Shown: piece by piece, positions 21,390-27,264 of the stretch
Position numbering within the stretch: the stretch's first letter is position 1
Layout: each line of letters begins with the position of its first letter
From: a virus
IMG/VR virus record: IMGVR_UViG_3300025872_000250
Location: 1 to 27,264 of that record
Length of the DNA: 27,264 nt
Direction: 5' to 3' (one strand)
Position numbers and translations under genes: made by a program
The notes under the pieces: generated by a model
Seen by the model: the letters and a program-made list of their open reading frames with translations, nothing else
The model's database searches: none
Told to the model about the DNA's origin: nothing

Positions 21390-22402
21390 TAGGGGATGCC
21401 ACCGCCACCACCGAAGCCGTTGCCAAACGGCCAGGTGCCGTTCGTCCACTGCACGTCAGCAACGGTCGCAGGCGAGCCGGCATCGCGGTTCTCAGCGGCA
21501 GCCTCAATGCGTTTGATGAGCGCCTGCTTCTGGAACTGAAGCACCGTCGTGTCCGATTCTTCCTTCTGCGCGGCCTTGATGGCGGCATCGGTGATGACGT
21601 ACTCCAGCCAACCGGACACACCATCGGCGGTGATGGGGTCGCCACTGATGGAGGCCGCTGAAAGCTGAAGGCGAGTTGTCACACCAGGCGTGCCGGCGGC
21701 ATTCATCACCGAAAGCGAGATGGGCGACACGCCAACCAAAGACAGCGTGATGACGTTGCCTGATGCTTCTGCTGTTACGCCGAATGTGGATTCATTGGCA
21801 GTAATGTATGCCGCAAGATTCGATGCGGTCTCAATAACCGTGCTGCCAAGATAATCTGTGGCAAGAATGCTTTCGCTTCCGATATTGATGGTGTCGTAGA
21901 AGGTCGGCTGCTCCGCAATCGTCAGCGTCACCGGGTCAGCCAGCGGCTTGAGCCTCGGGATGTACCAGATGCGGATGGTCTGGCCGGTCTGCGGGGACGG
22001 TGTAAACCACAGTTTGTTGGCGCTCAGACGGTAGCGGAGATTCGTCACGCCAATCCACGTCTGCACGTTTGCGGTCGAGTACCGATTGCGCTCTGCCAGC
22101 GTGAAGGGACGCAGCGAGACGTAACCATCGGGACCAGCGGAAATCTGGAGGTCTACGCCGAGAAGCTTGAAGAAGTCCTCGGGCAGGTCATAACGCGACT
22201 GGTTCCCGACAAGCGAGAACGAGTACTGCGTCATGTAGTAGTCGTTGCCGTACTTCTGCACCAACAGGTCGTACAGTTCAAAGTACGAGGCGTTGATGTA
22301 GCTGTTGAACTCCTGGTCCGTGACGAACGTGGAGTTCACCATGTCGGCGCGCTGACGGGTTGCAAGACGCAGCTCGGGCAGCGTCATCACAGGATAGGTC
22401 AT
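21389..22402 (-). CDS. head-tail adaptor / tubular tail protein A-type (337 aa)
   Basis: ATG 22402 is preceded by GGAGACGCG. Residues 26-85 (FVTDQEFNSYINASYFELYD...YDLPEDFFKLLGVD) and 138-155 (TGQTIRIWYIPRLKPL) match the podoviral adaptor family that joins the portal to the nozzle. Family members then usually continue straight into the helix seen here as SGWLEYVITDAAIKAAQKEESD (263-284). Here about 100 residues (157-256) are inserted, reading like a beta domain (TASNLAAYITANESTFGVTA, GNVITLSLVG), and the coding DNA for it is AT-richer. The protein ends in a Gly-rich tail. Confidence 0.75.
   Translation of the reverse strand: MTYPVMTLPELRLATRQRADMVNSTFVTDQEFNSYINASYFELYDLLVQKYGNDYYMTQYSFSLVGNQSRYDLPEDFFKLLGVDLQISAGPDGYVSLRPFTLAERNRYSTANVQTWIGVTNLRYRLSANKLWFTPSPQTGQTIRIWYIPRLKPLADPVTLTIAEQPTFYDTINIGSESILATDYLGSTVIETASNLAAYITANESTFGVTAEASGNVITLSLVGVSPISLSVMNAAGTPGVTTRLQLSAASISGDPITADGVSGWLEYVITDAAIKAAQKEESDTTVLQFQKQALIKRIEAAAENRDAGSPATVADVQWTNGTWPFGNGFGGGGGIP
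21635..21934 (-). other. inserted beta domain inside the adaptor gene
   Basis: This stretch encodes adaptor residues about 157-256. Sampled 60-base lines are 45-47% GC inside and 58-61% outside. The protein text (DTINIGSESI, TASNLAAYITANESTFGVTA) is Ser/Thr/Ala-rich beta material unlike the helical adaptor framework. It reads as a surface domain inserted into a loop. Confidence 0.45.
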
Positions 22403-22421
22403 CGCGTCTCCATGTGCGAGT

Positions 22422-22452
22422 GGGAGGAGCCCCGATTACCGAGGCCCCTCCC
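22422..22452 (-). promoter_or_regulatory. intergenic stem-loop between the acidic protein and adaptor genes
   Basis: In the minus-strand RNA the arms 22441-22452 and 22422-22433 pair as 12 consecutive base pairs (two of them G-U), closing a 7-base loop. On the plus strand the two wobble positions would be A-C mismatches, so the structure belongs to the minus transcript. It starts 14 bases after the stop at 22467. No U-run follows, so it is more likely a stability, processing or attenuation element than a simple terminator. Confidence 0.55.
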
Positions 22453-22466
22453 GCTCATCCTAGCAC

Positions 22467-22784
22467 TTACTTGCCGTAGGGCTCAAGTCCGCGCTTGTGC
22501 TCGTACTGCTCAAACGCAGGCTCCTCGGCGGCCTCATGCTCATCGTCCTCGAGGTGCGAGCCTTCGTGATGCGGCATGGCGTCCGCAATCTGGAAGGCCG
22601 CCTTGAGGGCGTGCGCGACACCGCGCGAGTCACCAGCCTTGACGGCATCGATGAGGTCATCGGCGCAGGCGAGGAGGGCCTCGTCGGCGTCCGAGCCTTC
22701 GTGCTTCTCGGGAGCAGGCGCGCCACCCTTCGGCTTGATCTTGCCGAGGATGATCGCAACCGCAGCCTTCTCGTCGTGAACCAT
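22467..22784 (-). CDS. small acidic His/Glu-rich phage protein (105 aa)
   Basis: ATG 22784 follows TAGGAGGCCGTC, in which TAG is the previous gene's stop. The core DEALLACADDLIDAVKAGDS followed by RGVAHALKAAFQIAD is a small helical unit that recurs in small proteins of many phage head modules, from memory. The C-terminus is acidic and His-rich (MPHHEGSHLEDDEHEAAEEP). It lies between the decoration-type protein and the adaptor. Function is unknown. Confidence 0.7.
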   Translation of the reverse strand: MVHDEKAAVAIILGKIKPKGGAPAPEKHEGSDADEALLACADDLIDAVKAGDSRGVAHALKAAFQIADAMPHHEGSHLEDDEHEAAEEPAFEQYEHKRGLEPYGK

Positions 22785-22793
22785 GACGGCCTC

Positions 22794-23322
22794 CTAGTAC
22801 GCAGTCGTGTTGGACAGCGTGACCTCGACCAGCAGCACGGTGCCATCAGTCGGGAACTGGATGGCCGGGTTGCCCATGCCGTCGAGGAAGACGGTGCTGA
22901 ACGTCAGCGACGGGTTGCCAGACACACCAGCAACGTCCTCGCTCGTCACGCCGAACGCCCACAAAAGGTCGGTCGGGGCGACGCTGGACGGTCCAAAGAC
23001 CGCGCTGCCAGAAACGTTCAGCAGACGGGCATAGGTGTCGTAGGTCGGGACGCCGCCGTTGTTCGCGCCGAGAACCAGCGTGTAGATGCCGGCGCCCGAG
23101 GTGGTCAGGCTCTGAAAGCCCTGCGACGGGTTGATGGTGACGGGGCTCGTTCCGGCGTTCAGCACTTCGCTGGTCACCAGAACGGGAGCGCCCGAAACAA
23201 ACTCGATTTTCGCGTACAGCTTCACCGGCTTGCGCTCAAGAGTGAGGCTGAACTGTTCGAACGTACGATTGGCCGTTGGATTACCCTCGTTTAGCGCAGG
23301 GCTTTGCCCTTTTGAGCGCCAT
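22794..23322 (-). CDS. capsid decoration / structural protein with frameshifted 5' end
   Basis: The main frame (22794 to a GTG at 23225, 143 aa) is beta-rich and ends VLLVEVTLSNTTAY. The same frame remains protein-like upstream of that GTG (PTANRTFEQFSLTLERKPVK) but has no ATG, GTG or TTG before a stop near 23366. An ATG at 23322, with GGGA five bases upstream, starts MALKRAKPCAKRG and hits TAA at 23281-23283. Skipping one base there (GGG-T-AAT) joins it to PTANRTFEQF, giving a continuous protein of 175 residues. That N-terminus resembles, from memory, a podoviral virion protein starting MALKR. I therefore annotate the full span with a +1 shift. It lies just after the major capsid gene, fitting a head decoration or tail protein. 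Confidence 0.65.
23280..23289 (-). other. candidate +1 frameshift site (CGA-GGG-TAA-T)
   Basis: Minus-strand mRNA reads CGA GGG TAA TCC. A Gly-tRNA on GGG could re-pair on GGT one base forward when the UAA stop is in the A site, then continue AAT CCA ACG in the downstream frame. This resembles stop-stimulated +1 recoding (as in the RF2 gene), though no RF2-like upstream SD is evident. An assembly insertion is the alternative. Confidence 0.4.
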
Positions 23323-23372
23323 TCACATCCCGCTTGCGCCGCTTGGACGAGGAGGGATGAAGAGAGAGTCTA

Positions 23373-23415
23373 CAACAAGGGGCGACCCAGCACCATGCCG
23401 AGCCGCCCCTCGTTG
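23373..23415 (-). terminator. 20-bp stem-loop directly after the major capsid gene
   Basis: In the minus RNA, 23396-23415 pairs with 23373-23392 over 20 consecutive positions (four are G-U/U-G), with a 3-base loop. All four wobbles would be mismatches on the plus strand. It begins 9 bases after the capsid stop (23425-23427) and is followed by UAGACUCUCUCUUC, pyrimidine-rich but without a clean U-tract. Position recalls the terminator after the T7 capsid gene; it may terminate partially or protect the capsid mRNA 3' end. Confidence 0.7.
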
Positions 23416-23424
23416 CACTAGGAA

Positions 23425-24714
23425 CTACGCGCCGAGCTGCACGACGGCGTTGAAGCCGGGGGCGTTGCAGCCGAGGTTGGCGTAGGAGACGACGCGCAGC
23501 TCAGCCGCGTCGCTGTTGTACACGCGGAGCATCTCGAGCCCGTCCGCGTACTTGGCGATGTGCGGCGCCGGGCCGAGCGAGTACAGCTTCCAGGTGTCCA
23601 TCTGGAGCAGGTACGCGGTCTTGGCCGGGCAGGACCGGTCGGGGAACACCTTGATCTGACCGGCGGCGCCGTTGATCAGGATGCCGGGGTAGTACAGCTT
23701 CGCCGGGCCGTCGAACGAGATGTACTGCGCCTTGGCGCCGAGCGACTTCTCGAGCGCGGCGTAGGAGGCGAAGTTCATGATGCAGACGTCCGGCATCCCG
23801 CCTTCACGGGCGACCAGCAGCGAGGCGTCGATGACGGCCTCCTCGATGCTCTCCGAGGAACCGTTGAACCGAACGCCGCCGAGACGGGTCGGGTCCTGCG
23901 AGCGGTCCACGCCGAAGAACGAGTCACCGGTCGTCGGAGCCGTCACCGGCAGCCAGGCGCCGAGGCCCTTGAGCGCCAGCGACCAGTCACCCTGCACGAC
24001 CAAACGGTCGGTGGCGACCCAACCGGCGGGGTTGGCAGCCGAACCACCGATGGAGGTGGCAACGGTGATGACGCCCGTCGTGCGGTTGACGGCAATGACG
24101 GCGCCCGTCGTGCCACGGTCAACGCCAGCGGTGTCGAACGCCCGCAGGGTCATGTTGACCTCGAAGTTGACGATGTCGGTCGCGTTGGTCAGCGTGATCA
24201 CGCCGGGGGTCAGGCCGGTGATCGTGCCGATGGTGCCGATGGTGCCGGTGCCGTCGCGGAAGAGCTGCGTGGCAAGGCTGTTGGTCAGGGCGCGAATCGC
24301 GCCGTCGATGACCACGGTGGCGCCGTTGATGAACGCCATCTTGTCGGTCTTCGACGCCAGCATCGTCTGGTTGTCGATCTGCGCAATCGAGTAGTTCGAC
24401 GCGCGGGTCAGTGCGAACGACTCAACCGTCGCGGCGGTCTGGTTGCCCTGCGCGTTGCTGAAGGTCGCGCTGCGGCCCTGCGAGGTGTTGATGATGAGCG
24501 GAATCGGCATATACTTCCCGCCGAACTCCTCCATCTTCGGAACCATCGCGAGGAACGGGTTGTTCTTGTAGACCAGGTTCGCGATCTTCTGGTCGTCGTA
24601 GAGCTCCTTGAGCGCCGCGTTCGCAGCGCCAAGGTCGAACGAGAACGACGGGCCGTTCTGCTGGTTCAGGTTCGGAGTCGGAACCTGCCCGGCTCCAGGG
24701 TAAGTCGTAGCCAT
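23425..24714 (-). CDS. major capsid protein, HK97-fold type (429 aa)
   Basis: ATG 24714 (MATTYPGAGQ) is preceded by AGGTG; a TTG one codon earlier is ignored. The protein has an N-terminal extended arm, then LKELYDDQKIANLVYKNNPF (about 35-54) and GGKYMPIPLIINTSQGRSAT, typical of podoviral capsid proteins, a beta-rich insertion (about 155-245, with GTIGTIGTI and AVNRTTGVITVAT), and a C-terminal A-domain-like part (PDVCIMNFASYAALEKSLGA, QIKVFPDRSCPAKTAYLLQM). It follows portal and scaffold genes in the standard order. Coding DNA is the most GC-rich in the window (about 70% in a sampled line), consistent with strong codon bias of a highly expressed gene. Confidence 0.88.
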   Translation of the reverse strand: MATTYPGAGQVPTPNLNQQNGPSFSFDLGAANAALKELYDDQKIANLVYKNNPFLAMVPKMEEFGGKYMPIPLIINTSQGRSATFSNAQGNQTAATVESFALTRASNYSIAQIDNQTMLASKTDKMAFINGATVVIDGAIRALTNSLATQLFRDGTGTIGTIGTITGLTPGVITLTNATDIVNFEVNMTLRAFDTAGVDRGTTGAVIAVNRTTGVITVATSIGGSAANPAGWVATDRLVVQGDWSLALKGLGAWLPVTAPTTGDSFFGVDRSQDPTRLGGVRFNGSSESIEEAVIDASLLVAREGGMPDVCIMNFASYAALEKSLGAKAQYISFDGPAKLYYPGILINGAAGQIKVFPDRSCPAKTAYLLQMDTWKLYSLGPAPHIAKYADGLEMLRVYNSDAAELRVVSYANLGCNAPGFNAVVQLGA

Positions 24715-24832
24715 CAATGCACCTATCGCGTGCTATGCACGCAAGACTGAAGCAGGCGAAATGCCCGCAAATCAGCGAGTTTGAAAGACGAAGTTGGGTT
24801 GGGGCGCCTTACGTCGCTTCAGTACCTAGTGG
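24715..24832 (-). promoter_or_regulatory. 118-base leader between scaffold and capsid genes
   Basis: This spacer holds the 6-bp hairpin noted separately and an 8-base inverted repeat, ACTGAAGC (24746-24753) and GCTTCAGT (24816-24823), 62 bases apart, which could form the base of a larger fold. No standard sigma70 promoter is convincing on the minus strand. A capsid-gene leader is expected to carry regulation because capsid protein is needed in large amounts. Confidence 0.4.
24728..24742 (-). promoter_or_regulatory. perfect hairpin just upstream of the capsid ribosome site
   Basis: GCGTGC-ATA-GCACGC in the minus RNA, a 6-bp perfect stem with a 3-base loop, ends three bases before the AGGTG ribosome site of the capsid gene. 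It could protect the mRNA 5' end after processing or set ribosome access. Confidence 0.5.
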
Positions 24833-25714
24833 TTACCGTCCCTCAAGCCTTGCGAGCGCGGCCTTGACCCGGTCCTCATCAGTACGAGGTCGCTGCGGGC
24901 TTCCGGCCACACCAGTCGTCAGGCTGTTCGTCAGGGTCGGTCCCATCTTGGGAGCCGAAGCCTGCGTCTGTGCCTGGGCTGAGTCCACTCTCTGCTGCGT
25001 CGCTGCGAACTTCTTGGTCGCCTGAGCCTTGCGAGCGAGGTCTTCGTAGTGCTCTTCAACCAGCTTTGCTGCCTCGGGAATCGTCAGCAGCTTTCCAGCC
25101 ATCTTGAAGTGCTCTTCGATGACATCGGATACAAGGCTTGCACCATTGTAGAGTGATGTCAACTCATAAGTTTCGGAGTGCTGCGAAATGTAGTCGGAGA
25201 CCTCTTCGCGGAACTGCTCGACAATTGCCGCCTGCTCCTGCGCGGCCATCTCGCGCTGCTGGCGGGTAAGCCGCTCCTGCTCTTCGCGAGCCTGACGCTT
25301 GAAGGCTTCCAACTCTTCACGAACGGACTGAACTTGAGCATCCGGCGTCGGCGTGTTGTCGTTGAGGACGTACTGCGCCACGTCGTCGTAGGTCAGGCCG
25401 AGCTGCTTGAGCGCCTCAAGCGGATTCAGCCGTGCGGTTCGCTTGGCAGCCTCAAAGGCGCGAAGCTCCTCGGCCTGCTGGGCAAGAACGGCCTGCTGCT
25501 GCCGAACCGCCTGCGCCTTGCGGAAGACCTCCTGCTCCTTGCGAGCGAGCACCGCGAACCGGTCGGACGCACGCTCCTTCGGGGGCTCAGGGGCCGCAGG
25601 AGGAGCCGCTTCCGGCGCTGCCGGCGGGGCTCCAAGGACATCCGCAGCGGTCGGCTGCGTTGCGGGCGCGTCTGCCCCTACCGTCATGTTCGTCATCGTG
25701 CCTTCGACTGCCAT
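24833..25714 (-). CDS. capsid scaffolding protein (293 aa)
   Basis: ATG 25714 is preceded by CAGGAG. The protein has a Pro/Ala-rich disordered N-terminus (residues 15-50), a long Arg/Glu/Gln-rich coiled coil (about 50-175, for example REEQERLTRQQREMAAQEQ), a helical middle, and a basic C-terminus (RPRTDEDRVKAALARLEGR). This layout, acidic-to-basic and helical, placed between portal and major capsid protein, is that of podoviral scaffolding proteins, which direct procapsid assembly and are then released or cleaved. Low sequence conservation in the family means position and composition carry the call. Confidence 0.8.
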   Translation of the reverse strand: MAVEGTMTNMTVGADAPATQPTAADVLGAPPAAPEAAPPAAPEPPKERASDRFAVLARKEQEVFRKAQAVRQQQAVLAQQAEELRAFEAAKRTARLNPLEALKQLGLTYDDVAQYVLNDNTPTPDAQVQSVREELEAFKRQAREEQERLTRQQREMAAQEQAAIVEQFREEVSDYISQHSETYELTSLYNGASLVSDVIEEHFKMAGKLLTIPEAAKLVEEHYEDLARKAQATKKFAATQQRVDSAQAQTQASAPKMGPTLTNSLTTGVAGSPQRPRTDEDRVKAALARLEGR

Positions 25715-25727
25715 GCCTCACTCCTGG

Positions 25728-27264
25728 TTACTGTACCGGGACATTCGGTACAAGGTCGCTGGGTCCAATCGGAATCGGGGGCGACAGCGGCGAGCCGGTA
25801 GCGCCGGGAACCATTGGTCCCATCGGCGGCATCGGAGGCGCCATCTGCCGCGCAATCTCGTCCTCAATTTCCTTGATCTGCTGGAGGTACGTTCGAAGCA
25901 TATCCAGACGGTCCTCGCGGAGGTTGTTCAGTTTGCCCTGCGCGTAATACTCAAGGCAAAGCTGCCGCGCCGTCTGGAGGTCGTCCAACGGGTCAGGCGA
26001 GGTGTAGTCGCCATCATCGACAATCTTGTCGAAGACGCTGGTGAGGTAATCCTCCTCGGCGTTCGCAAGTGACTCGACCTGCTCGAGGTCGGGGAAGTCC
26101 AGCAGACGACGAGCCTGACGCGGCGAGAGGAATCCGGCCTGCGCGTACTCCTGAATCGTCTGGAGGCGACCGGCGGGGTCGCTGGGCAGCGACGACACCG
26201 GGAAGCATTGCATGACATACTCGTCGTCGGTGAGCTTGATGTCCTTCCAGTTGAGCGTCTGAATCGACTTCTTACCGGGGACGCGGACCTCGTAGCCACC
26301 CTCCTCGGCGGCGATCATCTTGATCACCTCGATGGACAGGCGGGCGATGTCCATGAACATCGTTTCATAGCTCTTCGCAGGCGTATGCAGACGGTCGGTC
26401 TGGATGTCGTTGTACTCGCGGATGGCGCGACCGCTGTTGAGTCCCTCGGGCTTGAGCGATGCCGCCGAGAGCTGCGACACGCCAGCCTGCTCATAGCCTT
26501 TGTTGATGAGGTTCTGGAGGTGACTGAAAATCTCGGGCGCAACGGTCGGCGGCACAACGTACTGCGGCATGGTGCCGGTGTAGTTGATGATGCTGCCAAC
26601 GTCGTTGTTGATGTGCTCCTTCACGACCTTGGAGCCGTTCTCGATGAACACCTTGAACGTGCCCGAGAGATGGAACGACCGCTGAATCACCCAGAGCAGC
26701 TTGTTGATTTCAAGCTGGATGTTCTGAAGCTGCTCTGCGAGACCCTGTCCCCAGTAACCGTAGAGACGCGGGCACCACTGCACTCTGGCAAACGGGAACC
26801 ACTGGTGCGGCCACGGCTCAATCTCTCCAAGCACCGCGCCGTCGATGGTGATGACGTGTTTGCCGTCGTCTGCGCCGGGACCGCTGGCAAGGTGCCAAGA
26901 CTCGCGCACGGTCAGCATATCCGCGATGATGCTGCGACCCGCCTCTTCGGTACGGCTCGGCTTCGCCCCTGCAATCTTGGCGTAGTCATCAGGGAACATA
27001 TCGAACAGCACCTGACGGTCCACCTGCTTCACGCGGTGCATCTGACGCGGAGAACCGTAGAGCGACTCCACGTCGTCCACGAAAATCTCCGACGACATCA
27101 CGCGCTCATGGCAAACGCGGTCACCCTTGGCGAAGACGTGGATGAACCCATCGCCCCAGACAGCGGCGTCGCGGAACACCGTCGTGCCAATCTCATGCGT
27201 GCCGTTCTCGTAGAACACGCCATCAAGGAACGTGTTGAGCTTCTTCGCCTCTCGCTGCTTTTCG
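25728..27264 (-). CDS. portal protein (partial, N-terminus beyond window)
   Basis: The frame is open to the right window edge, so the true start lies outside; codons upstream of the GTG at 27218 still read EKQREAKKLNTFLDG, clearly coding. About 511 residues are present. Landmarks are FRDAAVWGDGFIHVF, FPFARVQWCPRLYGYWGQGL, the long helix QNIQLEINKLLWVIQRSFHL, the GVSQLSAASLKPEGLNSGRA loop (portal family signature of podoviruses, with preceding Gly/Val-rich region) and a barrel-like helical C-terminus ending in a Met/Pro-rich tail (MAPPMPPMGPMVPG). The portal forms the dodecameric DNA channel and nucleates assembly. The large terminase gene would be expected just outside to the right. Confidence 0.88.
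   Translation of the reverse strand, partial: EKQREAKKLNTFLDGVFYENGTHEIGTTVFRDAAVWGDGFIHVFAKGDRVCHERVMSSEIFVDDVESLYGSPRQMHRVKQVDRQVLFDMFPDDYAKIAGAKPSRTEEAGRSIIADMLTVRESWHLASGPGADDGKHVITIDGAVLGEIEPWPHQWFPFARVQWCPRLYGYWGQGLAEQLQNIQLEINKLLWVIQRSFHLSGTFKVFIENGSKVVKEHINNDVGSIINYTGTMPQYVVPPTVAPEIFSHLQNLINKGYEQAGVSQLSAASLKPEGLNSGRAIREYNDIQTDRLHTPAKSYETMFMDIARLSIEVIKMIAAEEGGYEVRVPGKKSIQTLNWKDIKLTDDEYVMQCFPVSSLPSDPAGRLQTIQEYAQAGFLSPRQARRLLDFPDLEQVESLANAEEDYLTSVFDKIVDDGDYTSPDPLDDLQTARQLCLEYYAQGKLNNLREDRLDMLRTYLQQIKEIEDEIARQMAPPMPPMGPMVPGATGSPLSPPIPIGPSDLVPNVPVQ

Noticed and set aside
23560-24750. Plus-strand open frame of 396 codons opposite the capsid gene
   Set aside because: Strong GC bias in the capsid gene removes stops on the antisense strand; the translation is Arg/Asp-rich with no domain.

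Overview
The window is a tailed-phage genome segment, most likely from a podovirus infecting a Gram-negative, GC-rich bacterium. No host gene, tRNA, rRNA, CRISPR array or insertion sequence is visible. The evidence for a phage is a compact, same-strand block of virion genes (portal, scaffold, major capsid protein, tail adaptor, tail nozzle, internal-virion-type proteins, tail fibres) followed by a lysis cassette. The Gram-negative host is inferred from a periplasmic-type lytic transglycosylase and a spanin-like membrane protein. The short-tail assignment is inferred from the lack of tape-measure, sheath and tail-tube genes and from the adaptor/nozzle pair.

Reading the minus strand in transcription order, from the right edge leftward: portal (cut by the window edge), scaffold, a leader with a small hairpin, major capsid protein, a 20-bp stem-loop, a capsid-decoration-type protein whose 5' end is frameshifted, a small acidic protein, a second stem-loop, tail adaptor, two short fibre-like proteins, a 1038-aa nozzle/stabilisation-type protein, a Gln-rich protein, a Pro/Ala-rich protein, an 850-aa internal-virion-type protein, a 255-aa protein, a Cys-rich zinc-knuckle protein, two tandem paralogous tail fibres (one with a LamG-like tip, one with a huge polyglycine tip), a 56-aa protein, then the lysis genes (transglycosylase, several one-TM proteins, an i-spanin-like protein and an overlapping secreted/TM protein).

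The plus strand holds only a short operon at the left end: the tail of a small CxH/CxxC protein, a DNA cytosine-5 methyltransferase split by a frameshift, and two small basic proteins. This operon meets the minus-strand block tail to tail with no spacer at 2149/2150.

Packing is tight: starts and stops overlap as ATGA, GTGA, TAATG or TAGTG, and in five places the TAG stop is itself the first part of the next gene's Shine-Dalgarno (TAGGAG). Points that stand out are the two apparent +1 frameshifts (methyltransferase; decoration-type protein at a GGG-TAA), the minus-RNA-specific hairpins bracketing the capsid gene, the paralogous fibres sharing an anchor but carrying unrelated tips, and lower-GC patches inside tail genes that look like exchanged modules.
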